Made by a program: the position numbers and the translations under genes. From positions 1 to 45,568 of the forward strand of contig CAZBGV010000019.1 in the NCBI GenBank assembly GCA_964491485.1: a DNA stretch of 45,568 nucleotides, read 5' to 3'. The number at the start of each line of letters is the position of its first letter. Positions within the stretch are counted from its first letter, which is position 1. Source of the DNA: IDS-8 sp964491485 (GTDB lineage Bacteria; Pseudomonadota; Gammaproteobacteria; Steroidobacterales; Woeseiaceae). Of the stretch, positions 8,774 through 15,785 are shown piece after piece. The notes beneath the pieces are model-generated. The model had not been told where the DNA came from. It searched no databases and worked only from the letters and a program-made list of their open reading frames with translations.

Positions 8774-9100
8774 CTACGCGCGCGCCGCCGCGATCTCGGC
8801 CAGCAGCGCGTCCATGACGGCTTCGCCCTCGTGGATCGGATCCTCGACCGAGCACTCGATGAGCGGCAAGCCGTCGAAGCGCTCGCGCCCCTCGATGGCG
8901 ACCTCGGAGGCGATGATCGCGCCGTCCGCGCGGGCGATGTCGCCGTCCTCGATCACGTTGTCGCCGCCGAGACTGCCTTGCGTTTCGATCTTGATTTCGA
9001 ACCCGCGCGCATGCGCGACGTTTTGCAGGCTTTCCGCGGCCATGAAGGTGTGTGCGATGCCGGTGGGGCACGCGGTGACGCAGACGATGAACATGGACAT
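8774..9100 (-). CDS. PTS fructose-family EIIB component
   Basis: A 108-residue free-standing EIIB domain. The phosphocysteine is C11 in the family motif CVTACPTGIAHTFMAAE. It receives phosphate from the EIIA domain of the gene upstream and passes it to the incoming sugar in EIIC. In E. coli FruA and MngA this domain is joined to EIIC; here it is separate. It sits 21 bases after the HPr-EI-EIIA gene. A second ATG at 9094 is possible. The operon order HPr-EI-EIIA, EIIB, EIIC, GH38 gives a complete route from PEP to a phosphorylated sugar and its hydrolysis. Confidence 0.9.
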   Translation of the reverse strand: MSMFIVCVTACPTGIAHTFMAAESLQNVAHARGFEIKIETQGSLGGDNVIEDGDIARADGAIIASEVAIEGRERFDGLPLIECSVEDPIHEGEAVMDALLAEIAAARA

Positions 9101-9121
9101 TCCTCGCGTGTGTTTCCCGTT

Positions 9122-11650
9122 TCAGGCAGCCTCGAGCGCCTGGCGCAGGCAGGCGACGACTTCGCCCGGACTCGCGCACTGCCTGAGCTTCGTTCTGAAT
9201 TCCTCGTGCATGATCCTGCGCGCCAGCTGCGCAAAGATCCTGAGGTGCGCGTCTCCTGCGTCCGCCTGCCGGATCAGGAGCAGGAGCACGGTGTCGACCG
9301 GCGTGCCGTCGCGCGACTGCCAGTCGACCGGCTCGGCCAGGCGCGCGACGCACAGGCTGTTGTGCCGGACCGCCGCGGATTTGCAGTGCGGCACGGCGAT
9401 CCCGAAACCCAGCCCGGTGGAGAACACGTCCTCGCGCTGCCAGACCGCTTCCTCGACAGCGGCCGCGGAATCCACGCGCTCGTCGAGGTGCGCGAGATCG
9501 ACGAGATGCCGGATCGCGTCCGCCTTCGACGCGGCATGCGGCAGGAGCTCGATTAGCGCCGCATCGAACAGCGGCGCCTCGCGGACCGTCCCTGCAAACT
9601 CGCGCAAGCGCTGCGCCACCGCTTCCGCCCCGTCCAGCTCCTCGAGCTCGCCGACGAGCATCCGGCAGGCCGCGCTGTCGAGCGCGGCCAGTGCCGCTTT
9701 TGCCCGCGTGACGAGCGGCGCCGCCATCGAAAGCTCGTGCACGCCGAGACCCGCAAACACCGGCAGCATCGAAGCATCCCCGGCGAGCTCGCCGCAGACC
9801 GCGATGCGCAGCCCGTGCGCGCGCGCGGCTGCGACGACCGTGCCGAGGAGGCGCAGGAACGACGGGTGGCAACCGGCGTACAGCTCGCGCACGGCCGGGT
9901 TGCCGCGATCGCAGGCGAGAAAATACTGCGCGAGGTCGTTGCTGCCGATGGAGATGAAATCGCAATGCTCCGCCAGCCGGTCGATCGCGAACGCGGCGGC
10001 CGGCACCTCGACCATGACGCCGAGCTGCGGTTCTCCGAACACCGTGCCCGCCTCGCGCAGGCGCTCGCGTTGCGCGGCGATGCGCGCGCGCACCCAGCGC
10101 AGCTCCTCCACCGTCGTCACCATCGGCACCATGATGCGCAGGTCGCCGTGCACGGCGGCACGCAGCAACGCGGCGAGCTGCGCGTCGCAGGCGTCGGGGC
10201 AGTGCGGGTACACGCGTACGCCGCGCACGCCGAGAAAAGGATTGGGTTCGGCAGCGGTCTCGAGCCACGGCACGGGCTTGTCGCCGCCGATGTCGAACGT
10301 GCGCACGACGACGGGACGGCCGTCCGCGTGCTCGAGCACCGCCCGATAGGCGGCGAGCTGCTCCTCTTCCACGGGGGGAGCGGCCCTGTCCATGAACAGC
10401 GCTTCGGTGCGGAAGAGACCGATGCCTTCCGCACCGGCCGCGAACGCGCGCGCGGCCTCTTCCACGGAAGCGACGTTCACGGCGATCTCGATGCGCCTGC
10501 CGTCGGCCGTGCTGCCGGCTGCCTCGCGGTAACGCTCGAAGCGCGCCTCGAGCGCCGCGCACTTCGCGCGCTCGCGCTCGTACCAGGCGAGCACGCCGGC
10601 GTCGGCGCCGTCCACCAGCAGCCCGGCCGACGCGTCCGCGACCAGCGGGCCGGCGGCGGAACGCGCGAATGCCACGGCACCCGGCGCGTCGACGACGAGC
10701 GGGATGCCGGCGGCGCGCGCCAGGATGACGGTATGCGAGGTGCTGCCGCCGCTTTCGAGAACGAGCCCCTGCAGGTGGCCCTTGTTCAGTGCGACGAATG
10801 CGCTCGGCGCGAGCTCCGCCGCCACCACGACGACGGGTGCGTCGGGCGCGGCCGGCGCCGCCACGGCCGCCTCGCCGTAAATGCGGCGCAGCAGGCGCAG
10901 CGATACGTCCTGCACGTCGAGAGCGCGCTCCCGCAGGTAGCGGTTCCCGGTCGCGCCGAGAATCGCGTCGAAATGACCGACCGTGTCGGCGATCGCGCGC
11001 GCCGCGGATACAGGCTGCGCCGCATCGAACAGCGCCGCGCGCAGGCGCGCCGCGTATTCCTCGTCGCGCAGGATGGCGACGTGCGCGTTGAGCACGGCCG
11101 CTTCGGCTCCCCGGTGCGTTGCCAGCTCGGCGGCGTAATCCTCGAGCAACGCGGCTCTTGCGGCGGCGACGCGCTGCCACTCCGTTTCCGCACCGCGGCC
11201 CGGCTCGGCGAGCAGCACTTCGGAAAACTGCGGACCGGCGATGACGAGCGCGCTGCCGATGCCCACTCCGGTGCCGATGCCGCGCCCGCCGACGCAGCGC
11301 GGCGCAAGCTCCGCGAGCGAGCGCGGCACCGGTGCGCCGGCCGCGGGCTCCGTCACCGCATCGTCGTCACAGCGCGGGAGCTCCTCCGCGACGAACCGCC
11401 GCAACGCGTCCAGGGCCGCGGCGGCATCCTGCCCCGTCGCGCTGATCGCGCACGGATCCGCGGCACGAATGTCGGCGGACAGCAGCGCAAGCACGCTCTT
11501 CAGCGACGCCTCGCGACCGTTGCGCCGGTTCACGAGCCGGATGTCGGCGGCATAGCGCCCGGCGAGCGCGGCCAGCGCGGTGGCCGGGCGCGCGTGCACG
11601 CCGTGCGCGAGCGGACAGGCGAATTCGAGCACGGGCGACGACATCAGCAC
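9122..11650 (-). CDS. Multiphosphoryl transfer protein: HPr, enzyme I and fructose-type EIIA fused
   Basis: An 842-residue cytoplasmic protein that carries phosphate from PEP to EIIB. Domains in order: HPr (about 1-90, phospho-His H19 in HGVHARP), enzyme I (about 110-690, phospho-His H306 in GGSTSHTVILAR, PEP site GLFRTEALFMDR, dimer-domain SIGSNDLAQY and AVCGELAGD), and EIIA-Fru (about 695-842, phospho-His H755 in GFGIAVPHCKSA). The start is GTG at 11650, with GGAC five bases before it; an ATG at 11644 is equally possible. It is the first gene of the PTS/mannosidase operon and makes the system independent of general PTS proteins. The 113 bases to the divergent gene at 11764 must contain its promoter; no convincing boxes are visible on this strand. 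Confidence 0.92.
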   Translation of the reverse strand: MLMSSPVLEFACPLAHGVHARPATALAALAGRYAADIRLVNRRNGREASLKSVLALLSADIRAADPCAISATGQDAAAALDALRRFVAEELPRCDDDAVTEPAAGAPVPRSLAELAPRCVGGRGIGTGVGIGSALVIAGPQFSEVLLAEPGRGAETEWQRVAAARAALLEDYAAELATHRGAEAAVLNAHVAILRDEEYAARLRAALFDAAQPVSAARAIADTVGHFDAILGATGNRYLRERALDVQDVSLRLLRRIYGEAAVAAPAAPDAPVVVVAAELAPSAFVALNKGHLQGLVLESGGSTSHTVILARAAGIPLVVDAPGAVAFARSAAGPLVADASAGLLVDGADAGVLAWYERERAKCAALEARFERYREAAGSTADGRRIEIAVNVASVEEAARAFAAGAEGIGLFRTEALFMDRAAPPVEEEQLAAYRAVLEHADGRPVVVRTFDIGGDKPVPWLETAAEPNPFLGVRGVRVYPHCPDACDAQLAALLRAAVHGDLRIMVPMVTTVEELRWVRARIAAQRERLREAGTVFGEPQLGVMVEVPAAAFAIDRLAEHCDFISIGSNDLAQYFLACDRGNPAVRELYAGCHPSFLRLLGTVVAAARAHGLRIAVCGELAGDASMLPVFAGLGVHELSMAAPLVTRAKAALAALDSAACRMLVGELEELDGAEAVAQRLREFAGTVREAPLFDAALIELLPHAASKADAIRHLVDLAHLDERVDSAAAVEEAVWQREDVFSTGLGFGIAVPHCKSAAVRHNSLCVARLAEPVDWQSRDGTPVDTVLLLLIRQADAGDAHLRIFAQLARRIMHEEFRTKLRQCASPGEVVACLRQALEAA

Positions 11651-11707
11651 GTGTCCGTCGCAGCCACACGGCGGCGATGTCCGCTCGTCCGCGCCGACCC
11701 GGACGCG

Positions 11708-11736
11708 TGGACAGCTCCCGGCAGCGTCATTAGTAT
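11708..11736 (+). promoter_or_regulatory. Probable promoter of the PHP phosphoesterase gene
   Basis: TGGACA (11708-11713) and TAGTAT (11731-11736) are separated by 17 bases, a reasonable sigma70 promoter 28 bases before the start at 11764. The bases from 11708 (TGGACAGCTCC) match the variant operator at 37048 in its reverse complement at 8 of 11 positions, too weak for me to call an operator. Confidence 0.5.
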
Positions 11737-11763
11737 CGGCTCCCGCCTTCCACGGACATCACA

Positions 11764-12939
11764 ATGAGAAGCATGCTCCGTCGCCGCTCGCTCGCCTGTT
11801 GCATCGCCTCGACGGCGCTGTGCGCCTCCCTCCCGCTCGCCGCACACGCCGAGCCGCCGGGGCACCTGCCGGACATCCCGGGATTCGTGACGCTGCACTG
11901 CGACCTGCACATGCACACGCTGTTCTCGGACGGCGAAGTGTGGCCCACTATTCGCGTCGCCGAGGCGCAAAGGGAAAACCTCGACTGCATCGCGCTCACC
12001 GATCACCTCCGCTACGGCAAGGGCAGCAAGCAGCCCGAAGTCGGCGGCGATCGCAACCGTGCGTACGAGATCGCCGCGGAGGCCGCCGCGGGCGGCCCGC
12101 TCCTCGTCATCCGCGGCGCGGAGATCACGCAGCCGATGCCGCCGGGCCACATCAATGCGCTGTTCCTCGACGACGCGGACATTGCCCGCAAGGACTTCAT
12201 GCAGACCCTCGCGATCGCGCGCGACCAGGGCGCATTCCTCGTGTGGAATCACCCGTGGTGGAAGTCGCCGGACGTGAAATGGGAGCAGGACGGCCTCCCG
12301 CAATGGTTCGAGGTCCACGACCGGCTGCTCGCCGACGGCATCCTGCGCGGCATCGAGATCGTCAACGGCCGCTCGTACAGCCGCGCAGCCCATCGATGGG
12401 CGCTCGAAAAAGGCCTGACGATCCTCGGCACGACCGACATCCACCGGCTGGTTTCCCTCGAGTACGACCTGCGTTCCGGGCATCGCCCGCAGACCATCGT
12501 GTTCGCGAAGGAGCGCACGCCGGCGGCGATCCGGGAGGCCCTGTTCGCCGGCCGCACTGCGGTGTGGTTCGAGGATTCGCTCATCGGCGCCGCCGAATTC
12601 CTCGGTCCCGTGTTCCATGCCTGTATCCGCGTCGCGGAGACGCGCTGGCTGGAGCGTCTCGCCGTCGTCGAGCTGGACAACGCCTGCGGACTCGATTTCA
12701 TCGTGGAGAGCACGGCCGATTTCGCGGTGCTGAACGCAACGCGCGTGTTCGAGCTGCCCGCGAACGGGCGCAAGGTGCTGACGATCGCCACCGGCCGCGT
12801 TCTCGAGCAGTTCACACTCCCGGTCACCGTCCTGAACCTGCACACCACGCCCGACGATTCGCTCGCGACGGAGCTCGGGTTCACGACCACGGGTGTCATC
12901 GCCGACAAGCGGGAGCTGGACGAGCTGGGCGCGAAATAG
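11764..12939 (+). CDS. Secreted PHP-domain metallophosphoesterase, Sb-PDE-like
   Basis: A 391-residue exported protein with a PHP (polymerase and histidinol phosphatase) metal-dependent phosphoesterase domain. Residues 1-29 are a signal peptide ending AHA. Metal-site motifs are CDLHMHTLFSDG (D47, H49, H51), LTDHLRYG, the GAEI segment, WNHPWW, and GTTDIH. The length and secreted PHP layout resemble the group annotated Sb-PDE phosphodiesterase, known for phosphodiester hydrolysis, but I assign that by pattern only. The ATG at 11764 has CGGA about seven bases upstream; an ATG at 11773 is possible. It is transcribed away from the PTS operon and converges on the sulfatase gene ending at 12950, with only ten bases between stop codons. 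It may supply phosphate or phosphorylated sugar. Confidence 0.8.
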   Translation: MRSMLRRRSLACCIASTALCASLPLAAHAEPPGHLPDIPGFVTLHCDLHMHTLFSDGEVWPTIRVAEAQRENLDCIALTDHLRYGKGSKQPEVGGDRNRAYEIAAEAAAGGPLLVIRGAEITQPMPPGHINALFLDDADIARKDFMQTLAIARDQGAFLVWNHPWWKSPDVKWEQDGLPQWFEVHDRLLADGILRGIEIVNGRSYSRAAHRWALEKGLTILGTTDIHRLVSLEYDLRSGHRPQTIVFAKERTPAAIREALFAGRTAVWFEDSLIGAAEFLGPVFHACIRVAETRWLERLAVVELDNACGLDFIVESTADFAVLNATRVFELPANGRKVLTIATGRVLEQFTLPVTVLNLHTTPDDSLATELGFTTTGVIADKRELDELGAK

Positions 12940-12949
12940 CGGCACCGGT

Positions 12950-14386
12950 TCAGCCTCCGCAGCGATCGGTTTCCAGCTTGGCCCGGCCCGCTGAGACCAG
13001 GTGCTCGAGCGCCCGGCTTTCCGTGGCCAGCATGTCCGCGTCTCCCTGCTCTGCCTGCCAGCCGGCGAGCGCCTCGCGGAGCCGCGCGAGGTCCGCGGCA
13101 TAGCGCGGATCGCCCGCGACGTTCTCGAGCTCGAGCGGGTCGACCGCGAGGTCGTAGAGCTCGAGCTCGGGTCGCTCGCGGTAGCGCAGGTACCTGGCGA
13201 GAGCATCCGCATCGCCTGCTTCTCCCCTGGCGCGCCACGACGCGTAATAGCCGCCGGCGTTGCGCACGACGATGTTGTTGCTGAACGGCACCTGCCAGTT
13301 GCCGTTGACGATCAGCTTGAGCGACCGCGTGCGCACGGAGCGGATCGGATACGGGCCGCCGTTGCAGATCCCGGCGGAGGTCTGCACGCCGAACACGAAT
13401 TCGCGATGGGAGTCCCGCGCGCCGGTCAGCACCGGCAGGAAGCTCCTGCCGTCGACGGCAGGCGCATCGCCGTCCGCCGCCTCGACGAGGGTCGGGACGA
13501 CGTCGACGTAGGCGACCAGCGCGTCGCTCACCGAGCCGGGAGCCACCACGCCCGGCCAGCGCACGACCAGCGCGGTGCGCACGCCGGCGTCGTAGAGGGT
13601 CCATTTCGCGTTCGGGAACATCGCCCCCTGCTCGCTCGTGTAGATGAACAGCGTGTCGCCGCGATCGCCGGCTTCTTCCACGATGGCCATGACGCGGCCG
13701 AGCTCGGCGTCGAAGTCCGACACCTCGCGATAGTAGGCAGCCAGCGCGGCGCGCGTCTCGGGCGTGTCGACGAGATCGCCCGGCACCTCGAGATCTCCGG
13801 GCGCGTACTCCCGCTCGCCCTCGTTCCACGGCGTGTGCGGCTGGCGCGAGGCCACCACCAGCAGGTACGGCTCGCGCGCGTCCCTGCGCACGAACTCGCG
13901 GATCCGCTCGAAACTCGGGCGCTCCCGGTCACCGTCCACGTTCAGGCTCTCGAAAGGGAACGCCGCCTCCGGCGCATAGTGCCGCTTGCCGGAAATACCC
14001 ACGCGATAGCCGAGCGCGCGGAAATAATGCGCGAGGCTGCGCGTGCCGTCGCGCACGCGGCTGTTCTGCGGGTAAGCGCCGCTGCGCACGGGGTACAGCC
14101 CCGTGTACAGCTGCTGGCGCGACGGCGCGCACATGGCGGTCGCGGTGAAGGCGTGCGTGAAGCGCATCCCCTCCTCCGCCAGCCGGTCGATGTTCGGCGT
14201 CGCCACGTCGGGGTTGCCGTACGCGCCCGAGTCGCGCCACGTCTGGTCGTCCGCCAGCACGAGCACGACGTTCGGGCGCCGCGGCGGCTCCGTGCGCCCG
14301 TCCGGCGGCGCCGCGCGCACGCCGGCACAGCAGCAGGCGATGGCAAGGGCCGCGAGGAGCCGATGCCGCCGGTCGTTCACAGCCAT
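12950..14386 (-). CDS. Type I sulfatase, exported, canonical CAPSR
   Basis: A 478-residue arylsulfatase-family protein. A signal peptide covers about residues 1-26. The catalytic core starts at RPNVVLVLADDQTW, and C86 in CAPSR fits the canonical C-x-P-x-R formylglycine motif. GKRHYAP, QPHTPW and YTSEQGAMFPNAKW are conserved sulfatase segments, and the C-terminal ELYDLAVDPLELENVAGDP is typical of carbohydrate sulfatases. The ATG at 14386 overlaps the end of the phosphatase gene by ten bases, so the two are co-translated. Its promoter is the GntR-side intergenic region at 15001-15095, which carries an operator. Which sugar position it desulfates cannot be told from sequence. Confidence 0.92.
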   Translation of the reverse strand: MAVNDRRHRLLAALAIACCCAGVRAAPPDGRTEPPRRPNVVLVLADDQTWRDSGAYGNPDVATPNIDRLAEEGMRFTHAFTATAMCAPSRQQLYTGLYPVRSGAYPQNSRVRDGTRSLAHYFRALGYRVGISGKRHYAPEAAFPFESLNVDGDRERPSFERIREFVRRDAREPYLLVVASRQPHTPWNEGEREYAPGDLEVPGDLVDTPETRAALAAYYREVSDFDAELGRVMAIVEEAGDRGDTLFIYTSEQGAMFPNAKWTLYDAGVRTALVVRWPGVVAPGSVSDALVAYVDVVPTLVEAADGDAPAVDGRSFLPVLTGARDSHREFVFGVQTSAGICNGGPYPIRSVRTRSLKLIVNGNWQVPFSNNIVVRNAGGYYASWRARGEAGDADALARYLRYRERPELELYDLAVDPLELENVAGDPRYAADLARLREALAGWQAEQGDADMLATESRALEHLVSAGRAKLETDRCGG

Positions 14387-15000
14387 TGCGGCAACTCCGC
14401 CATGGACCGCAGCACCACGACGTCCGCCCGCGGGCAGGACTCGTCGAAGCGGTTCAGGAAGAACGTGCGCAGGCCCGCGTCCGCCGCCGCGGCCACGCCG
14501 ACGGCGCTGTCCTCGACGGCGGCGCACGCTTCGGGCGCGAAGCCCATGTCCGCGGCCACGTAGCGGTAGATGGCGGGATCCGGCTTCCACAGCCCGATCT
14601 CGTAGGAGCTGTAGATGCGTGTCCCGAAATGGCGGTCGAGGCCGGTGACGGCCAGCGCCTGGCGGATCTTTTCCGGCGGCCCGCTGGAGACCACCGCCTT
14701 CGGCTGCGCCAGCCCGGCGAGCACCTCCGGCACGTGCGGCACCGGCAGGAGCTCGCTTTGGAAGAGCTCCGCGACCCGCGCGCGGTATTCGGGCACGAAG
14801 GCCTCGGGGAGGACCACGCCGTGCATTTCGCAAAGCGCCGCCAGCGTGTCGTCGAGCTTCCAGCCGCGGAAGCGCAGGACGAGCTCCTCCGCGTCCAGCA
14901 CGGGCCCGATCCCGGCGAAGGCCTGTGCCATGGCGCGGAAGCACAGGGGCTCGCTGTCGACCAGCGTGCCGTCGCTGTCGAACAGGATGCAGGCGGTCAC
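14377..15000 (-). CDS. HAD-superfamily sugar-phosphate phosphatase, YieH-like
   Basis: A 207-residue cytoplasmic HAD hydrolase. Motif I is LFDSDGTLVDSE (nucleophile D8, acid D10), motif II VVSSGP, then the KPDP segment and VEDSAVGV. The cap region (EMHGVVLPEAF, EYRARVAELFQSEL) matches my recollection of E. coli YieH, a phosphatase that prefers 6-phosphogluconate, better than beta-phosphoglucomutase. The start is GTG at 15000; motif I lies so near that a later start is unlikely, though the ribosome site is weak. The gene is divergent from the GntR regulator and overlaps the downstream sulfatase, and an operator at 15053-15063 lies 53 bases upstream. It may dephosphorylate a sugar-acid phosphate formed in this pathway; that is inference. 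Confidence 0.85.
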   Translation of the reverse strand: MTACILFDSDGTLVDSEPLCFRAMAQAFAGIGPVLDAEELVLRFRGWKLDDTLAALCEMHGVVLPEAFVPEYRARVAELFQSELLPVPHVPEVLAGLAQPKAVVSSGPPEKIRQALAVTGLDRHFGTRIYSSYEIGLWKPDPAIYRYVAADMGFAPEACAAVEDSAVGVAAAADAGLRTFFLNRFDESCPRADVVVLRSMAELPQWL

Positions 15001-15016
15001 GGCCGGGACCCCGGCA

Positions 15017-15046
15017 TTGCGGTCGCTCGGCCGCTGCCTGTAGGAT
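15017..15046 (+). promoter_or_regulatory. Probable promoter of the GntR regulator gene
   Basis: TTGCGG (15017-15022) and TAGGAT (15041-15046) are 18 bases apart. The operator at 15053-15063 starts seven bases after the -10 box and so would cover the transcription start, as expected for self-repression. Confidence 0.5.
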
Positions 15047-15052
15047 GCCGTC

Positions 15053-15063
15053 TGGTCAGGCCA
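15053..15063. promoter_or_regulatory. FadR-type operator copy 3 (TGGTCAGGCCA)
   Basis: Identical to the copy at 4971, including the following AT. It lies between the divergent phosphatase-sulfatase unit (start 15000) and the regulator gene (start 15096), so one site could control both directions. Its place next to a FadR-family gene is the main reason for naming that protein as the binder. Confidence 0.8.
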
Positions 15064-15095
15064 ATCTGGCCCTCTCCCGTTTCCCCAGGGGTACT

Positions 15096-15785
15096 ATGCC
15101 GCAGGCAGTTCCGATCAAACGGTTGTATCTGCACGTCGCCGACCAGCTCTCGGCGATGATCCGCTCCGGCGAGCTCAAAATCGGGCAGCGCCTGCCTTCC
15201 GAGCGCGACCTGGCCGCCCGCTTCTCGGTGAGCCGGCCGACCGTGCGCGAGGCGATCGTCACGCTCGAGGTGATGAAGCTCGTCGAGGTGCGCCCGGGCT
15301 CCGGCGTGTACGTGCGCGAAGCGGTCGGCAGCCGCATCGAGATCCCGGAAGACCTGCCCGGTCCGTTCGAAATCCTCGAAGCGCGCAAGGTGCTGGAATC
15401 CGAGATCGCGGCCATCGCCGCCGACCGCATCAGCAACGACGACCTGCTGCGCCTGAAGACGCTGTTGAAAAAGCTCGACTCGCCGACCCGGAGCGTGACC
15501 GAGATCGAGCGTCACGACCAGGAGTTTCATACCGTCATCGCCGAAGCCACCGGCAACAGCGCGCTGGTGAGCTGCGTCAAGTGGCTGTGGGACCTGCGGC
15601 GCGAGTCGGAGATCAGCGCCATGTTCCACGAGCACGCCCGCGAAACCGGCAGCCGTCCCGCGGTCGACGAGCATCGCGCGATCCTCGCCGCCCTCATGAA
15701 ACGCGATGCGCGCGCCGCCCACGACGCCATGCAGCGGCACCTGGTGCGCGTGATCGAGGATCTCACGGAGCGGAGCCTCGGCTAG
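15096..15785 (+). CDS. GntR transcriptional regulator, FadR subfamily (FCD domain)
   Basis: A 229-residue DNA-binding regulator. The winged helix (about 1-75) includes the GntR hallmark GELKIGQRLPSERDLAARF and SRPTVREAI. The all-helical FCD ligand domain (about 90-222) keeps the usual metal ligands D141 and H145 in HDQEFH, H193 in DEHRAI and H215 in MQRHL, so it probably senses a sugar acid or similar carboxylate through a bound metal. UxuR, ExuR and LldR belong to this subfamily. The ATG at 15096 starts the conserved domain; the frame extends upstream only through the promoter. Its 3' end overlaps the convergent sulfatase-phosphatase gene by 23 bases. It probably represses the locus through the repeated TGG-N5-CCA operators and is relieved by a pathway intermediate, perhaps a uronate or mannonate. 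Confidence 0.93.
   Translation: MPQAVPIKRLYLHVADQLSAMIRSGELKIGQRLPSERDLAARFSVSRPTVREAIVTLEVMKLVEVRPGSGVYVREAVGSRIEIPEDLPGPFEILEARKVLESEIAAIAADRISNDDLLRLKTLLKKLDSPTRSVTEIERHDQEFHTVIAEATGNSALVSCVKWLWDLRRESEISAMFHEHARETGSRPAVDEHRAILAALMKRDARAAHDAMQRHLVRVIEDLTERSLG

Noticed and set aside
7605..10349. 914-codon plus-strand open frame opposite the PTS genes
   Set aside because: It crosses three intact PTS genes and their intergenic gaps on the other strand and has a low-complexity Ser/Arg-rich translation.
11708..11718. Possible eighth FadR-type operator (TGGACAGCTCC)
   Set aside because: Only the first half-site matches; the CCA half is lost, and the bases are explained by the -35 box of the PHP gene.
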